The notes under the pieces: model-generated | Databases searched by the model: none | The model's input: only the letters and a program-made list of their open reading frames with translations | What the model was told of the DNA's origin: nothing | Position numbers and translations under genes: made by a program | Shown here: piece after piece, positions 46,290-57,738 of the stretch | How the letters are laid out: every line of letters starts with the position of its first letter | How positions within the stretch are numbered: position 1 is the stretch's first letter | DNA from: Parasponia andersonii | Taxonomy: Eukaryota > Streptophyta > Magnoliopsida > Rosales > Cannabaceae | NCBI GenBank assembly: GCA_002914805.1 | Contig: JXTB01000032.1 | Location: forward strand, 1,176,943-1,240,942 | Direction: 5' to 3' | DNA length: 64,000 bases

Positions 46290-48110
46290 TCTCCTCCTCA
46301 AAGCAACAAAGATAGTTTTTCTTCATAAGTCACGAAACTGCGTCCCAATTTTATGGACAAGCTTCTGGAATATAGAAAATGAAAATGATTTTGTGAATAT
46401 ATTTGCTAGACTATCACATAATCGAACTTGTTGGGTATCAATATCATTACTTTTCTCGAGCTTACGTGTGAAGAAGTACTTTGGTGATATATATTTAGTT
46501 CTATTGCCTCTAATATAGCTTTATTTAATTTGAGCAATACAAGTTGCATTATATTCATATATTAATACTATACTCTCATTTAAAAATAATTGATACATCT
46601 TTCTTATGCATTAAACTATTAATATTAGCAGTTCATATTCTCAACTTATTTTATGCAGTGTCAATATTTCAACACGATTTGATGAAATAGTAGCGAATAG
46701 TTTATTTTATGAATGCTAAGATATTGCAATCCCTCAATGCAAACATATATATTATTTGTGATTGAGCTTTATCGGGTCAGATAAATAATATGCATCTACA
46801 AAACAACCTAATTAGGAATTTTGTTCTTTACATTAAAAATAAATCCAAAATCAATGGTCTCTTATAAAAGAACAAAAAATATGTTTAATTCTATTCCAAT
46901 ATCTTGGTGTGAGTAATGAACTATATTTTGCTCATAAATTACTAGAAAAAGCTATGTTAGGTAGAAAAAGCTATGTTAGGTCCAGGATAATTAGTAAGAT
47001 AATAAGAGCTTTAATCGTGCTTAAGTATGATACTTTACAATCAAGAATTTCTTTGTTATCTTTATAAGGACAAAATAGGTCTTTTTTTAAAATTTTATTT
47101 TTTATACAGCAAGTGATCTAAAAATTATTAGGGTGCTCAATTGGTATAATATGTCTATATTAAAGTGTTTTAGAATTCGTTTTTGTATACAATGATTAAT
47201 AGACAAATATTTTATTTGACAAATAGTCAATTTGCATAATAAGACAAAATTTTATCTTTTTCAAGTTCTTTCGTCATAAATTCTTCCTTTAATTATATCA
47301 TTATTTGCAGAAACATTTTAGGAGTCTCAATGACATTCAAGTCATCGACATAAATATTAATAATGATAAATCAGATTAGGATAATTTAAGTAAAACACAT
47401 GGGCATATATGATTATTAGCTTATCCTTTATTCAAAAGATGTATGTTAAGACGACTATACCAAATATGTCCATATTACTTTAAATTGTATGAACATCTTT
47501 GTAATTTAATAGTATACCTCTCAAGATTTTGGTACAACTATTTGGGATATTTTAAATCATTCATGATTTTTCATATATTTGCCATTATCAAGCTTCCATA
47601 TTAATATGATATTACAAGATCTATAAGACTTATGTCAAGTACTTCAGAGAATACTAGACTAATTAAATATCTAAATGTAATTTTATCTATCACAGAAGAA
47701 TATGTCTCCTCAAAATTAACACAAGTCTTTGTGAGTTTTCTTGTACAATAAGCTGAACTTATATATCTTACAATCTCATTATTTTCATTTCCTCATACAT
47801 ACCAAAATCCATTTGTACATTTACAAGTTATACATCTGCAAATATTTAGATAAACACTAATGTATTATGATTGGCAAGCAATTTTAGTCATGTATTGGAT
47901 TATGGCTTTCGATTTTAGTCAATCACATCTTAATTGATACTCCTTGATAGTTTTAGTTCATGATCCTCGTTTTCATTTATAATATTAATGGCCACTGCAT
48001 ATGAAAATATGGTGTTGACAAATTTTTCATTTTTTTTTTCTATATTTGCTCTATATATATTTAACATAACGACATCTTAATATTTTAATTACTATTAGGT
48101 AACTAGTCCA
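46290..48110 (-). pseudogene. Copia reverse transcriptase and RNase H relic
   Basis: Translated on the minus strand, scattered pieces follow the order of copia pol. SYAVAINIINENEDHE (near 48000) is the conserved start ahead of reverse transcriptase. ITFRYLISL-like and YGSLDNGKYMK pieces are at about 47600-47700. A worn YVDDL catalytic box is at about 47340 (reads MSMT in the current frame, YVDDLN-like after correction), followed by EEFMTKELEKIKFCL (about 47250). RNase H end: IYEYNATCIAQIK, then KYISPKYFFTRKLEKSNDID and LANIFTKSF (about 46570-46370). Stops and frameshifts are dense. No LTRs were identified, and this fragment is separate from the element at 22828-30152. Confidence 0.75.
46942..46982. 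repeat. 19-bp tandem duplication
   Basis: AGAAAAAGCTATGTTAGGT is present twice in a row. It lies inside the copia relic and disrupts it further. Confidence 0.85.
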
Positions 48111-50435
48111 ATTTTGGGGTATTTATCATTAGTACATCTATATTCTTTTCATGAAAACATGCCTCTTTAGTAGGGCTATTATGGACAATTGCTCATTTTC
48201 TTTTTTATTTTTAGAACCTCTTGTGTTAGCATAAATTCTAAGAAAATGTGATAAAAGAATTTATAGCGGAAGGCTAATCATAAAACGACTTATTTTTACT
48301 TTAATATTTTAATATTGATTAACTATGGGAAATATTTTCAACCAAAGTATTTTTCTTTCTATGCACCAAGTTTTAATTATAAATGTACAGTTTGATCTTG
48401 ATTGAGTAGTAAAGAGATCTTAACTTTGAGTACTACAATGATTCTTGGTTATGGATCTAAAATATTTTTTTTCAAGCATTTACTCTCAAACAATATTTTC
48501 TCTCAATAGCTTGAGTGTGGACAACCACCACTAATTTTCTATATCAGAATTAAAAAAAATAATTCTTTATAAGTGTATACGAGGGTATGAATACCCTTAC
48601 TAAACATCTGGGGAATTTGGCTAGCCCTAGATTGCCCTTGGCAAAAATTTGCTAGTCTTTTGAGCTGTAAGTGTAGAGTTCTAGTGGATTTACCACCATG
48701 TTTTGGCTCTTTGGCTTATTTTTGTGTACTGACTCAAGTATTGGGCTCTGTTTAATTTTTGGTCTTATGCAACCCAATTATTTGGTGTAGGTTGTAGACC
48801 TAAATGGACTTATTGAGTTCAAACTCTACTAGACAAGGCCTATCTCTAACTAACTAATAATACAAATGGCATTAATGTACTAAAAATGAACTTATTCCAT
48901 TAAAAGTAAAAAAAAAAAAAACTGTATTCTTGGATTAAATAAAATTATAATAAACTTTGCATTTAAATTTTTTTATCCATTAGACAATTAGTATAATATG
49001 ACTATATTTGTATCCCTACAAAATATCAATTATTAGAGCTAGGTGAGATCTATATTTTTCCTTTCAATTATATATTATCAATCTTCCTTGAGACAAGATT
49101 ATATACGATAGATAGCGAGAATTTTCTTGAGTATTCATTAATTAAACTTATTTTACTCATCATTCAGTCAAGATTTAATTATCTAAGTACTCTTAACCAT
49201 AGACGGTGATATTTAAATCTCTAACTTAATAGAGTTCTGGTATATGTGTCTATATGTTTATGTATCTAGCACATAGATTTGCATTACCAAAATGTCGAAC
49301 ACTTTGTTGTCGTCTCTTAACTCGTATCCTTTTGATATCTCAAATGATAATAATATAGAAGAGTTCATTAATTAAGAAAGATATGCAATAATTATCTTTA
49401 AGTAATGAGATTAAGTTCTTGATCATGATACACTAGAGCTTTCGCATGAAATTACACTTCTATGGTTCAAGGCTCACTATTAATGAGCAAAGCCGAATAA
49501 CTTTATCAGAAAAAAAAAGTGCTACACTTTTTCTCATCGTTTGTGAATAATAATCTAAAAATATTACATAAAATATTTATATCCCAAATAAGTAAATAAC
49601 TTTACTTGTATAACATTTCTATTTAATGAAAGGTATGTAACCTTCTAACTTTTACTAAATAATAAGCAGACTTTATCATAAAATGTGCACGACGAAAATA
49701 GTAATAATATAATTTTTGGGGATATTGATCTACTGTATTTCATTTATGCCGTAAATTCATTGATGACTTCATATAATTCTAAGACATCATTTGTGCCGCA
49801 AATTCATTGTTGACTTCTTATAATTCTGGGACATCAATACATATTAGAGTATTTACAGTTGGTATATATGATTTTGTCTTCTCTTAATATTAGTGAATGT
49901 ATCAGGCGATTGATTAACCAATCATTATAAATGCACAGTTTTCTGAACTTTTATTAACATTAGTTAGTTCAAGGATGAGAACGAGGTATAGATAATGTAT
50001 TCCACATTATCTCATTTTTCAATTATTTCTTTTCTCTCTTTAATATTGGGGTAATAATTTCATTAAAATGACAATATACAAACCATACTATAAAAAAATA
50101 ATACGTGTCTAAAGTTCAAAATACCTTATATGGAAGGAGATTCATATCCAACATATAGTCCAAATATCGTTTGAAGCCAGCAATTGATACATATACTATA
50201 CAACAAAAAAAAAAAGTCTTAATTGGGAATATTTGGTCTTGACCATAAGTCAATTGTAATGAGGAGTACTTGTGAGTTGCTAGCCTAATACAAACTAGTA
50301 CTACTGCATTGTGAAATAGCATGTGCTTAATTAGAAATAAGATGTTTTGCCTTCATCAACAATGATCTAGTTATGAATTAGAGGCATTTAATAGTATTTT
50401 TCATACCATTTTGTATATATATATATAAGCAACAA
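48111..50435. other. A+T-rich intergenic DNA, probably old retrotransposon debris
   Basis: No gene is supported. The part next to the copia relic may be its decayed integrase side but is unreadable. A 47-bp-period direct repeat (GCCGTAAATTCATTGATGAC and GCCGCAAATTCATTGTTGAC) lies at about 49748-49841. A (TA)n run is at about 50415-50428. Confidence 0.4.
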
Positions 50436-50985
50436 GATGTTCAACAAAGTGAGATATTTGCTATTTATTGACTTTCTATATTCGTATTATATATATATAT
50501 ATATATATATATATTTCACAAATGAATTTTTTTTTACCCATTTCGAGATATTGTATACATATTTTACATACAATGTAGTATCTCCAAATAGGTTATCTAA
50601 CGAGACTATTCCATATTTTTTCATTTTGGAATTTAGATATTCATATTCTATATATACGATATACTATATTCAAATGAGTTTCTAATGACCATATTCTATA
50701 TTCTTTCATTTTGGAATTTGCATATTTATATTGCATAATGGGTTTCTAACGAACATATTCCATATTCTTTCATTTTGGAATTTACATACACATATTCCAT
50801 ATATATGATATGCTATCTTCAAATAGGTTTTTAATGAGCATATTCCATATTTTCTCGTCTGTAGAACATACATATTCCATATATTTGATGTACTATATCC
50901 AAAATGGGTAATGAAAATTTGTTTGTGGAGTGTATATATAGAAAGTCAATAAATGGCAAATTTATCACTTTGTTGGATATTTCGT
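50436..50985. mobile_element. Foldback element with internal tandem repeats
   Basis: Terminal inverted repeats: left TTCAACAAAGTGAGATATTT and GCTATTTATTGACTTTCTAT (50441-50480); right, on the other strand, TCCAACAAAGTGATAAATTT and GCCATTTATTGACTTTCTAT. Further in, TACCCATTT on the left mirrors AAATGGGTA on the right. The middle carries about four diverged copies of a unit with CATATTC-ATATTCTTTCATTTTGGAATTT wording (from about 50590, 50690, 50755 and 50835). A (TA)n run at about 50487-50514 sits inside the left arm. No transposase; family unknown. Exact end bases and target duplication are uncertain. Confidence 0.65.
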
Positions 50986-51407
50986 CATTCTTTTTCCCAT
51001 TTTCATTCTTTCTTGACATTTTTGATTGCGTTTTTCTTTATTTTATTATTTTCTTTTTTTAACGTGGGATATATTTCAGTGTGATAGGTTGCATATATTG
51101 TTGTATATGATACATTCTTATAGCTGTTCGATATAATCTCTAAAAAACATAATAGAATTCTCTACTAATTATATATATATTGACTAATAATAGAGACACA
51201 AACTTTACATGTATTTTTACTAACTATATATATGATCTTATTTTGAAAATAGGATACATAAGTGGTTGAAAAATACGCAACATCGTTATACTGATTTTTG
51301 TGTGTAAATTATATATTGTCTATGCATGTTTTCGACACATCAGTCTGAATGAGTAACATTTCTATCAAACGCTGACAATTGGTCAACTTGAAAGCAGCAA
51401 TTTCCCC
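50986..51407. other. Upstream region of the oxygenase gene
   Basis: A+T-rich sequence with several TATATA words and no gene. It presumably includes the core promoter of the gene starting at 51515, but no single TATA box stands out. Confidence 0.4.
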
Positions 51408-51462
51408 AAACCCTAACGTACTTCTCAACGTCTTCTTCTTCTTCTTCTCCTTCAAACCCTAA
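51408..51462 (+). promoter_or_regulatory. Two telo-boxes and a CTT-rich leader before the oxygenase gene
   Basis: AAACCCTAA occurs at 51408-51416 and again at 51454-51462, 53 and more bases before the start codon, separated by a (CTT)n-rich stretch at about 51431-51448. Telo-boxes near transcription starts are known in plant genes active in growing tissue and can be bound by telobox-binding factors that recruit Polycomb complexes (general knowledge). The exact transcription start is unknown. Confidence 0.7.
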
Positions 51463-51514
51463 TAATTCCAACAATTCTGAGAGAAAGTTGATTCTTCTTC
51501 TTCTTGAGGGAGAC

Positions 51515-54500
51515 ATGTCCGGAGACGGTTCTCTGGGCGAGAGAAAGCAAAGCAATCAGGCTCCGATCACCGCCAATGGCAACGGCGTGGTCGTTCCCGG
51601 GAGCTTTGTGCCGTACGCGACGACGAACAACAGGTTGAGTGTGAACCCTAGCAAGGATCACAAGCCTGAAAGCTACGAGGACCTGCAGTTGGAGTTCAGC
51701 CCCTTGCTCTTCACCTCTCTCGAGCAGTACCTTCCTCAGCCATTGCTCAATGGCTCCCGTGACTTCAAGCTCCAGTACATGAGGGACATCCTTCTTCGAT
51801 ACTCGCCCGAGGGTGAACGCGTTCGTGTAAGTATAATTTCTGTAGTTCCTTCTCTGCTCCCCTGTTTTTTTCTGTTTGGCTACTGAGAAAATGAGGGAAA
51901 AGAAAATGAATGTGGAACAGTTTTGAGTTGTATGATCAGGTGCAATGGTGTCCAATAGTCGAGCAATGCTAATCTATGTTCACATAACAGGTTCAAAGGC
52001 ATAAAGAATACAGGCAGAAGATCATATCGAGTTATCAGGTAGAATTGAATTGGGTTTGTGTTAGTGAAGGACTAACTTGAATCTATTGATAGACCCTAGT
52101 CATTGGCATTTTTAGAACTTCATGTTTTAACTTACACTACAGCTAAGAAAAAATTGAATTTCCTCTTTGGGTACTTATGTTGCAGAATTTGGGATTTCCA
52201 TTAAAGATGATGATTGAATCGTTGGGAGTTTCCTTTATGTAGCTTGCAAACATTGTTTACCTCCATTAACTTTTTATTATGTTTCATACTTAATAATTGA
52301 TTTGTTCTTTTTCTAGCCTCTATATAGGGAGCTATATACTATGCAGGCTGCAAACTTCTTTGTACCTTCGTTTCTCAAAGCTATTACTGAAAATACAGAG
52401 GAGAGTTTAAGAAGTATAATGAGTGAACCGTCTCAAGGAGTGTATACATTTGAGATGCTTCAACCCCATTTTTGTGAACTATTGTTTTCTGAGGTATCAT
52501 CTTTCTTAGTTTCTTCTTCCTTGTATTTTAATTTCCCCTTATATGTTAGTTTATATTTTCTTATCAGGTTCTAATTGCTTAGGTGGAACATTTTGAAAGA
52601 TGGGTTCATGCGACTAAGTTCAGAATCATGCGGCCAAACACAATGAACAAGTATGGTGCTGTCCTAGATGACTTTGGACTGGAGACCATGCTTGATAAGT
52701 TAATGGATGACTTTATACGACCTATGTCTAGGGGTAATATAGTTTCATTGATTACAAGGTTGTGGCAATTAATATTATTGGAAGACCTAATTTAAGGTTT
52801 ATACATTTTGATGGTTTATTTTAATTTATTTTCCTTTTTTTTTGGGTAGTTTTCTTTTCTGATGTTGGTGGATCCACATTGGACTCACATCATGGTTTTG
52901 TTGTCGAATATGGCATGGACAGGGATGTTGAGCTTGGTAGGTCCTTACTTGCAACCTCTGGAAATACTTCTGTCAATTTCTTGAATCACTGTGTTTTCAA
53001 GCTTTACTTGAACATGCTGAAATAAGATCAAAAGAAATCAGTAGATAGTTATTTGAAGCTAGTGGGAGTTTATGGGCCTATGTTGGGTTACACTCAATTT
53101 ACTATCTTAAGTCAGTAACTTCTTCCCGCTCAACATGCCATTATGATTGTTTTAGAAGGTTCGTAGTGGATTGATATTTATATTCTTTTAAGTTGGTCTG
53201 TACTTGAGGGTGGAATGATAAAGTTGCAGGGAACCATTAAATAGTTTTTAAAAGTTAACTGGAGATTAGGGCCTATGGTAATCTGCATTTTGATTACTTG
53301 TTAGTTATTACAAATGAGCTAGTAATTTAACTTTGTCCCATTGCATTTGCCTTTTCGTCTTTCTCTTTAATGGTTCTTCAGTGTTAATGGTTTGATTTTA
53401 ACTGATTCTTTTCTTCATTGAGCATTGTGTCAACCAATCTTTTGATTTGTCGGTCCACAAGCTACAGCGCACATAAAATATAGTTCAGTTGGATGGTTAA
53501 GTGTATATGATTGTTTCCTTCATTCTTCTTTACTTGGTGAGTTTCTTATATTTGCTGCAACGTTGAATTTATGTGTTCTAGTTTTGTTTTCCTATCCTGT
53601 CTCTGCTTTATTGCAAAGTTCTTAAAAGTTATGGCTTATACCTTTTTGAATTCCTAACAGCTTTTTATTTTCAGGCTTCCATGTGGATGATTCTGAAGTT
53701 ACCTTGAATGTTTGTTTGGGTAAACAATTTTCTGGAGGAGAATTGTTTTTCCGAGGAGTCCGATGTGACAAACATGTTAATTCAGAGACCCGACCAGAGG
53801 TAAATTAACTCTTAGATAAATATTTTCTTCATATGCAGATTTTGCTTGAAGGCTGCAATTTTTATGTTAGTTCCCAGTATGCAATAGCCAATAAACTGTA
53901 TTACTTCTGAATTTTAGTACCACCTTAACTGAGGCCCTTGTGGGCTAGGTGTCCCACATTATTGGAATGCGGTTTATAAGTTTCTGAGTGTACCTTGGAG
54001 TCAAGAGTACTTTTTTCTGGAGTCATTGGGGGTTCAGCTTATGAGCTCATTTCATGCATTCTTTCCTCTCTTGTAGCCAAGAATAAGGAATTCCTATTTT
54101 AGAAATCATTTTTAGAACTTCTATTTTAGAAATCATATTTACTCGTTGATATAATAAAAATACAAGACGTACATGGATTATTCTGAATTTTTGTCTGCTT
54201 AAACAATTATGTTTTTGGAAATTGTTTCATGGATGCTTGATATGATGANGGGAATTGCATCAGAACAATCAACTTCTGTGACTGCCAGCAGAAGTTTGAT
54301 TATGTGTCTGTTTGATTAAGCTGATTAATGGACCTTAATTGTCTCCTGTTTTGCTAACACTTCATGATGTGGAATTCATATTGATGTAGTTACTACACTA
54401 CTGTTAATACTAAATTCGGAAAAGTTTGGACAATGTCCTAACATTGCCTTTGGCTGATTGCTGTTATTAGTTGTCAAAAACTCTTTCTTCTTCAAGAAAA

Positions 54501-55783
54501 AAGGGAGAAAGAAAAGAAAGTTGTTAACAACTCATTTGACACTGGTCCTTTCTTTTCTATTTTTCTAATTACAGGAAAGCTTCGATTATTCTCATGTTCC
54601 TGGCCGTGCAGTTCTTCATCGGGGTCGCCATCGGCATGGTGCTAGAGCCACAACATCAGGGCATCGCATTAACTTGCTTTTGTGGTGCAGAAGGTGACTT
54701 TCTTTCTCACATTTTCTCAAAATTGAAAATTTTGAATGCTGGCCCCAAATTAATCTAAAATATAAGCTATCATCTCTGACCTTGTAATACTTCATTATAT
54801 ACCCCTCATCTGTGTTAGAAGAGTGGCTGTATACTACCGGGTTATCCTTGCTCTGACTGTAAGTTCATAATTGTTACTTATGAAACTTTTTGGAGGTAAA
54901 TGCTTAAGGGGACCGGCTGGTGAATAGAGTTTTAAGGATTTCTGTATTGTGGGTAGTTTTTCATAGCCATTCTATCACATTTTCCGTATCTAGAACCATG
55001 TAAGGTACACAATGCCAAGAATGAATAGAAGAAAATGCATTTATACAACATTGAATGATTCTTTACAAATATAGAGGGAGTGTTCGAAGAAAGGTGGAAA
55101 GTCCATTAATCAATTAATGGAAGTATGATTTACAACTGAAAGTGCCTGAACATCCAAAGACCAGATTCTTGTATCGGGACTTGACTCTGGCCTTTCTTAC
55201 CTAGATCACATAGAAGTGAATTCTGACATTTTCCTGTAGTTTAGGTTATAAGAAAACTGAAAGGTTTAGGAATGGACATACTATGTGTAGAATAAATTAT
55301 TACGTAAGAAATAATTCATTATGATCTCTATAAAGATGTTACAAGGAAAGGAATCCATCTAAAGAAGAAACTCCAGCCCAAGCATGTTCCCAAAAACGAT
55401 TCTTAGAATGATGCACCTCCACTAGTTTAGGATGACTCAAATAACTGAATACCCTGGAAAAAGTAACTTATCAGTATGCAATGTGGGTCTCTCACTTAAT
55501 ATGTCATGTTATTTAAGTTCACTATTTTTTGTCTGAAATCTTTTTATAGTTCGGCCTTTAGAGAGCTGAAGAAATACCAGAAAGATTGTTTTAACTGGTG
55601 TGGAGAGTGCCAGCGTCAGAAGAATGAAAGGCAGCGTCAATCAATAACTGCAACCAAACTGGTATGGTATCTAAGGTGAAAAATAGAATCAGTGAGTTTA
55701 GATTGCACTGTCTGATACAATTATGTTTTGATGTTGGGTTTCTTCAGGAAATACTGAAGAGGAGTGGAAAATCTACTACTTGA
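51515..55783 (+). CDS. 2-oxoglutarate/Fe(II)-dependent oxygenase, PKHD-type hydroxylase family
   Basis: Close to the plant family typified by Arabidopsis At1g22950, predicted prolyl-4-hydroxylase-fold dioxygenases whose substrate is, to my knowledge, unestablished. Nine exons join in frame: 51515-51826, 51991-52038, 52317-52493, 52583-52733, 52850-52936, 53675-53799, 54575-54693, 55550-55661, 55748-55783, giving 388 residues. The N-terminal 55 residues are low in conserved sequence; HKPESYEDLQLEFSP begins the conserved region. Catalytic residues can be read: His261 and Asp263 in GFHVDDSEVTLN, distal His321 in RGRHRHGA, and Arg331 in SGHRINLLLW for 2-oxoglutarate. A Cys-containing tail (WCGEC) follows. 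No signal peptide or membrane segment is seen, so it is probably nuclear or cytosolic. The ATG at 51515 gives MSGDGSLGER; an upstream in-frame TTG is not needed. No break in any exon, so the gene looks intact. Confidence 0.94.
54249..54249. other. Ambiguous base N in an intron
   Basis: The single undetermined base of the window lies in intron 6 of the oxygenase gene. It does not affect any exon or splice site. Confidence 0.99.
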
Positions 55784-57112
55784 GCTTGCTTCTGCGTTCA
55801 AGTTTTGCTTGTGAAGTTGTACATTTACAAGATCTCCTCCATGCTTGTCAACACAGATTTTTTTTTTTTTTTTTTCCTCTTTTGCTGCTTGGGGTTCAGA
55901 ACTACATTTGTCTAATTTTGTATGAAGATAGGCAGGTTTTGTATGTCTTTACCGCTGTTTCATCTCATATAAGTATTCTCAAGTAAATGTGATTCTGTCC
56001 TCTTCCGCCAACTACAACTAAAGCCACTACCACAGTGACAGTGGCTTGTAATATAGGCAATCTAGCTCCTGAGGATCCAGACTTTATGTATTCTGGTAAT
56101 CTGGGTATACCCTCTTTTACTCCTATAATCCTTTTAATCTTCAGGGAAAAATAATAATAATAATAATAAGATATCTTTGATTCCAATGATCAGATGATTA
56201 CTTATAGTTATATGCACTTACATTTATCAAATTATGTCTTTTCTAGAATTTGAATGTATTTGTAATATAGCTTCTCCGCATAATTTTTCTTGAAAGGCTT
56301 AATATAAAAGATGTCATTAAGCATTGTCCATAGCAATATTGGGAAAGAAAACTGATAGATACAACTGGCGCTAATCGATATAAAGGTGGGAGAATTAAGG
56401 AGTGGAAGATAAGGAATGGAAGAGATATTTTCATTGAATTGGAAAATTAGTAACTTAGCCCGGAGTTAGAGAACCTGGTTTTCTCCCTTAGAGCAGAGCT
56501 CTTTCACTCACATCAATATTCCTATCCTCCCCTCTCCCCAACTCCCCTTACAAAAATCTCTATACTAACAACTTTCCAAACGGTTTCTTGGATTTTCCCT
56601 TGTTTAAGAGATCATGACCTCATCAAAACTAACTCAAAACAGAACCTGCCAGCTCATATTTCTCATGCCTCCAATTGCTAATTCTGCTTGGATTTCCTCC
56701 TTTCATTGATAATTCGTATTGGCGGCTTATCAAAAACCAACAGCTTTGAATTTTGATCGTGTTTGACTGTATAGATTGTTATGTTTTTACTATGTGAATT
56801 TGGGATTCGCATTCCCGGTTCTTGGGGACAGTGATCCACTCTGTTCTGCAAAACTACAGTTGGAAGACCACCTTTTGTATGCAACTAAATCTTTAACCAT
56901 CTGCAACATGATTGAATCGAGGTTGGATCCAACTACTCCACTTACAGTGAACCAAGTGCCTTCAAGGCCTTCGAGTATTCTTAAATCCCCGTTGGTTTGA
57001 CCTTAGAGGAATTAAAATAAGTGCTCTTACATTGGAATAAAATTCTTTTGATTCAACTGTTTTTTTGATGGAATTCTCGCTAACCAAAGATTTCTTACGT
57101 AGTGCCTACTAT
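55784..57112. other. Intergenic DNA between the oxygenase gene and the CACTA element
   Basis: The first few hundred bases are the probable 3' untranslated region of the oxygenase gene, with a T run at 55858-55876 and an AAT microsatellite at about 56151-56167. The remainder has normal base composition. A 74-codon open frame at 56776-57000 matches no family I know and has no clear neighbours to splice to, so it is not called a gene. Confidence 0.4.
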
Positions 57113-57480
57113 CACTACAGCAAAAAAAGCCTTTCAAGACGCTTAATAAGTGCCTTGAAATGTCTTTTACGGTGCCTACAAAAGCGCCTTGGTTCCAGGT
57201 GCCGTAATAGGTCTTGGCTATCAAAGTGCTTATAAGGCACCGTGAAAGGTCTACCAAGGCATCTCGCAGGCACCGTTGCACTTAAAAAGCGGCGTGAAAG
57301 ATGTCTACCAAGGCACTTTTTACGGTATTTTTTAAGCGCCTTGGTATCTAGATATCAAGGCGCTTCCGAAACGCCGTGGAAGATGTCTTTCACGGCGCCT
57401 ACAAGGCACCTTGATATCTAGATATAAAGAACCTTCCACGACGCTTTATAAGCGCCGTGGTACATATTCCAGAGGATATA
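57113..57480. repeat. CACTA subterminal repeat array
   Basis: Short words GCGCCTTGG, AAGGCGCTT, CACGGCGCC and GGCACC recur in both orientations, as expected of transposase-binding sites. A 32-base near-perfect palindrome lies at 57334-57365: AAGCGCCTTG, a TATCTAGATA core, and CAAGGCGCTT, with one mismatched pair. A similar half-palindrome with the GATATCTAGATAT core recurs near 57408-57425. Confidence 0.8.
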
Positions 57481-57738
57481 TGTAATGTATTTGTCTATAC
57501 TACCCTCTGAAATTTTATAAATATAATCCAAATTCATTGCATACACCAAATATTTGAAATAAAGTGGAGTATAAATATATATTTACATACTAATATCAAA
57601 TTAACATAATAATTTGATCATAATCATATCTTTATAATCTATATAAACTAAGTATATATATATACATTAGTTTTCTAAGTCAAACTAACATGATTATCAA
57701 AGATTACATATAGTTTAAATAAACAAATATTAAGAACC

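Noticed and set aside
51452..51955. 167-codon minus-strand frame
   Set aside because: It is antisense to exon 1 of the oxygenase gene and has no family resemblance.
56776..57000. 74-codon frame between the oxygenase gene and the CACTA element
   Set aside because: No recognised domain, no splice partners and no clear promoter; kept only as intergenic.
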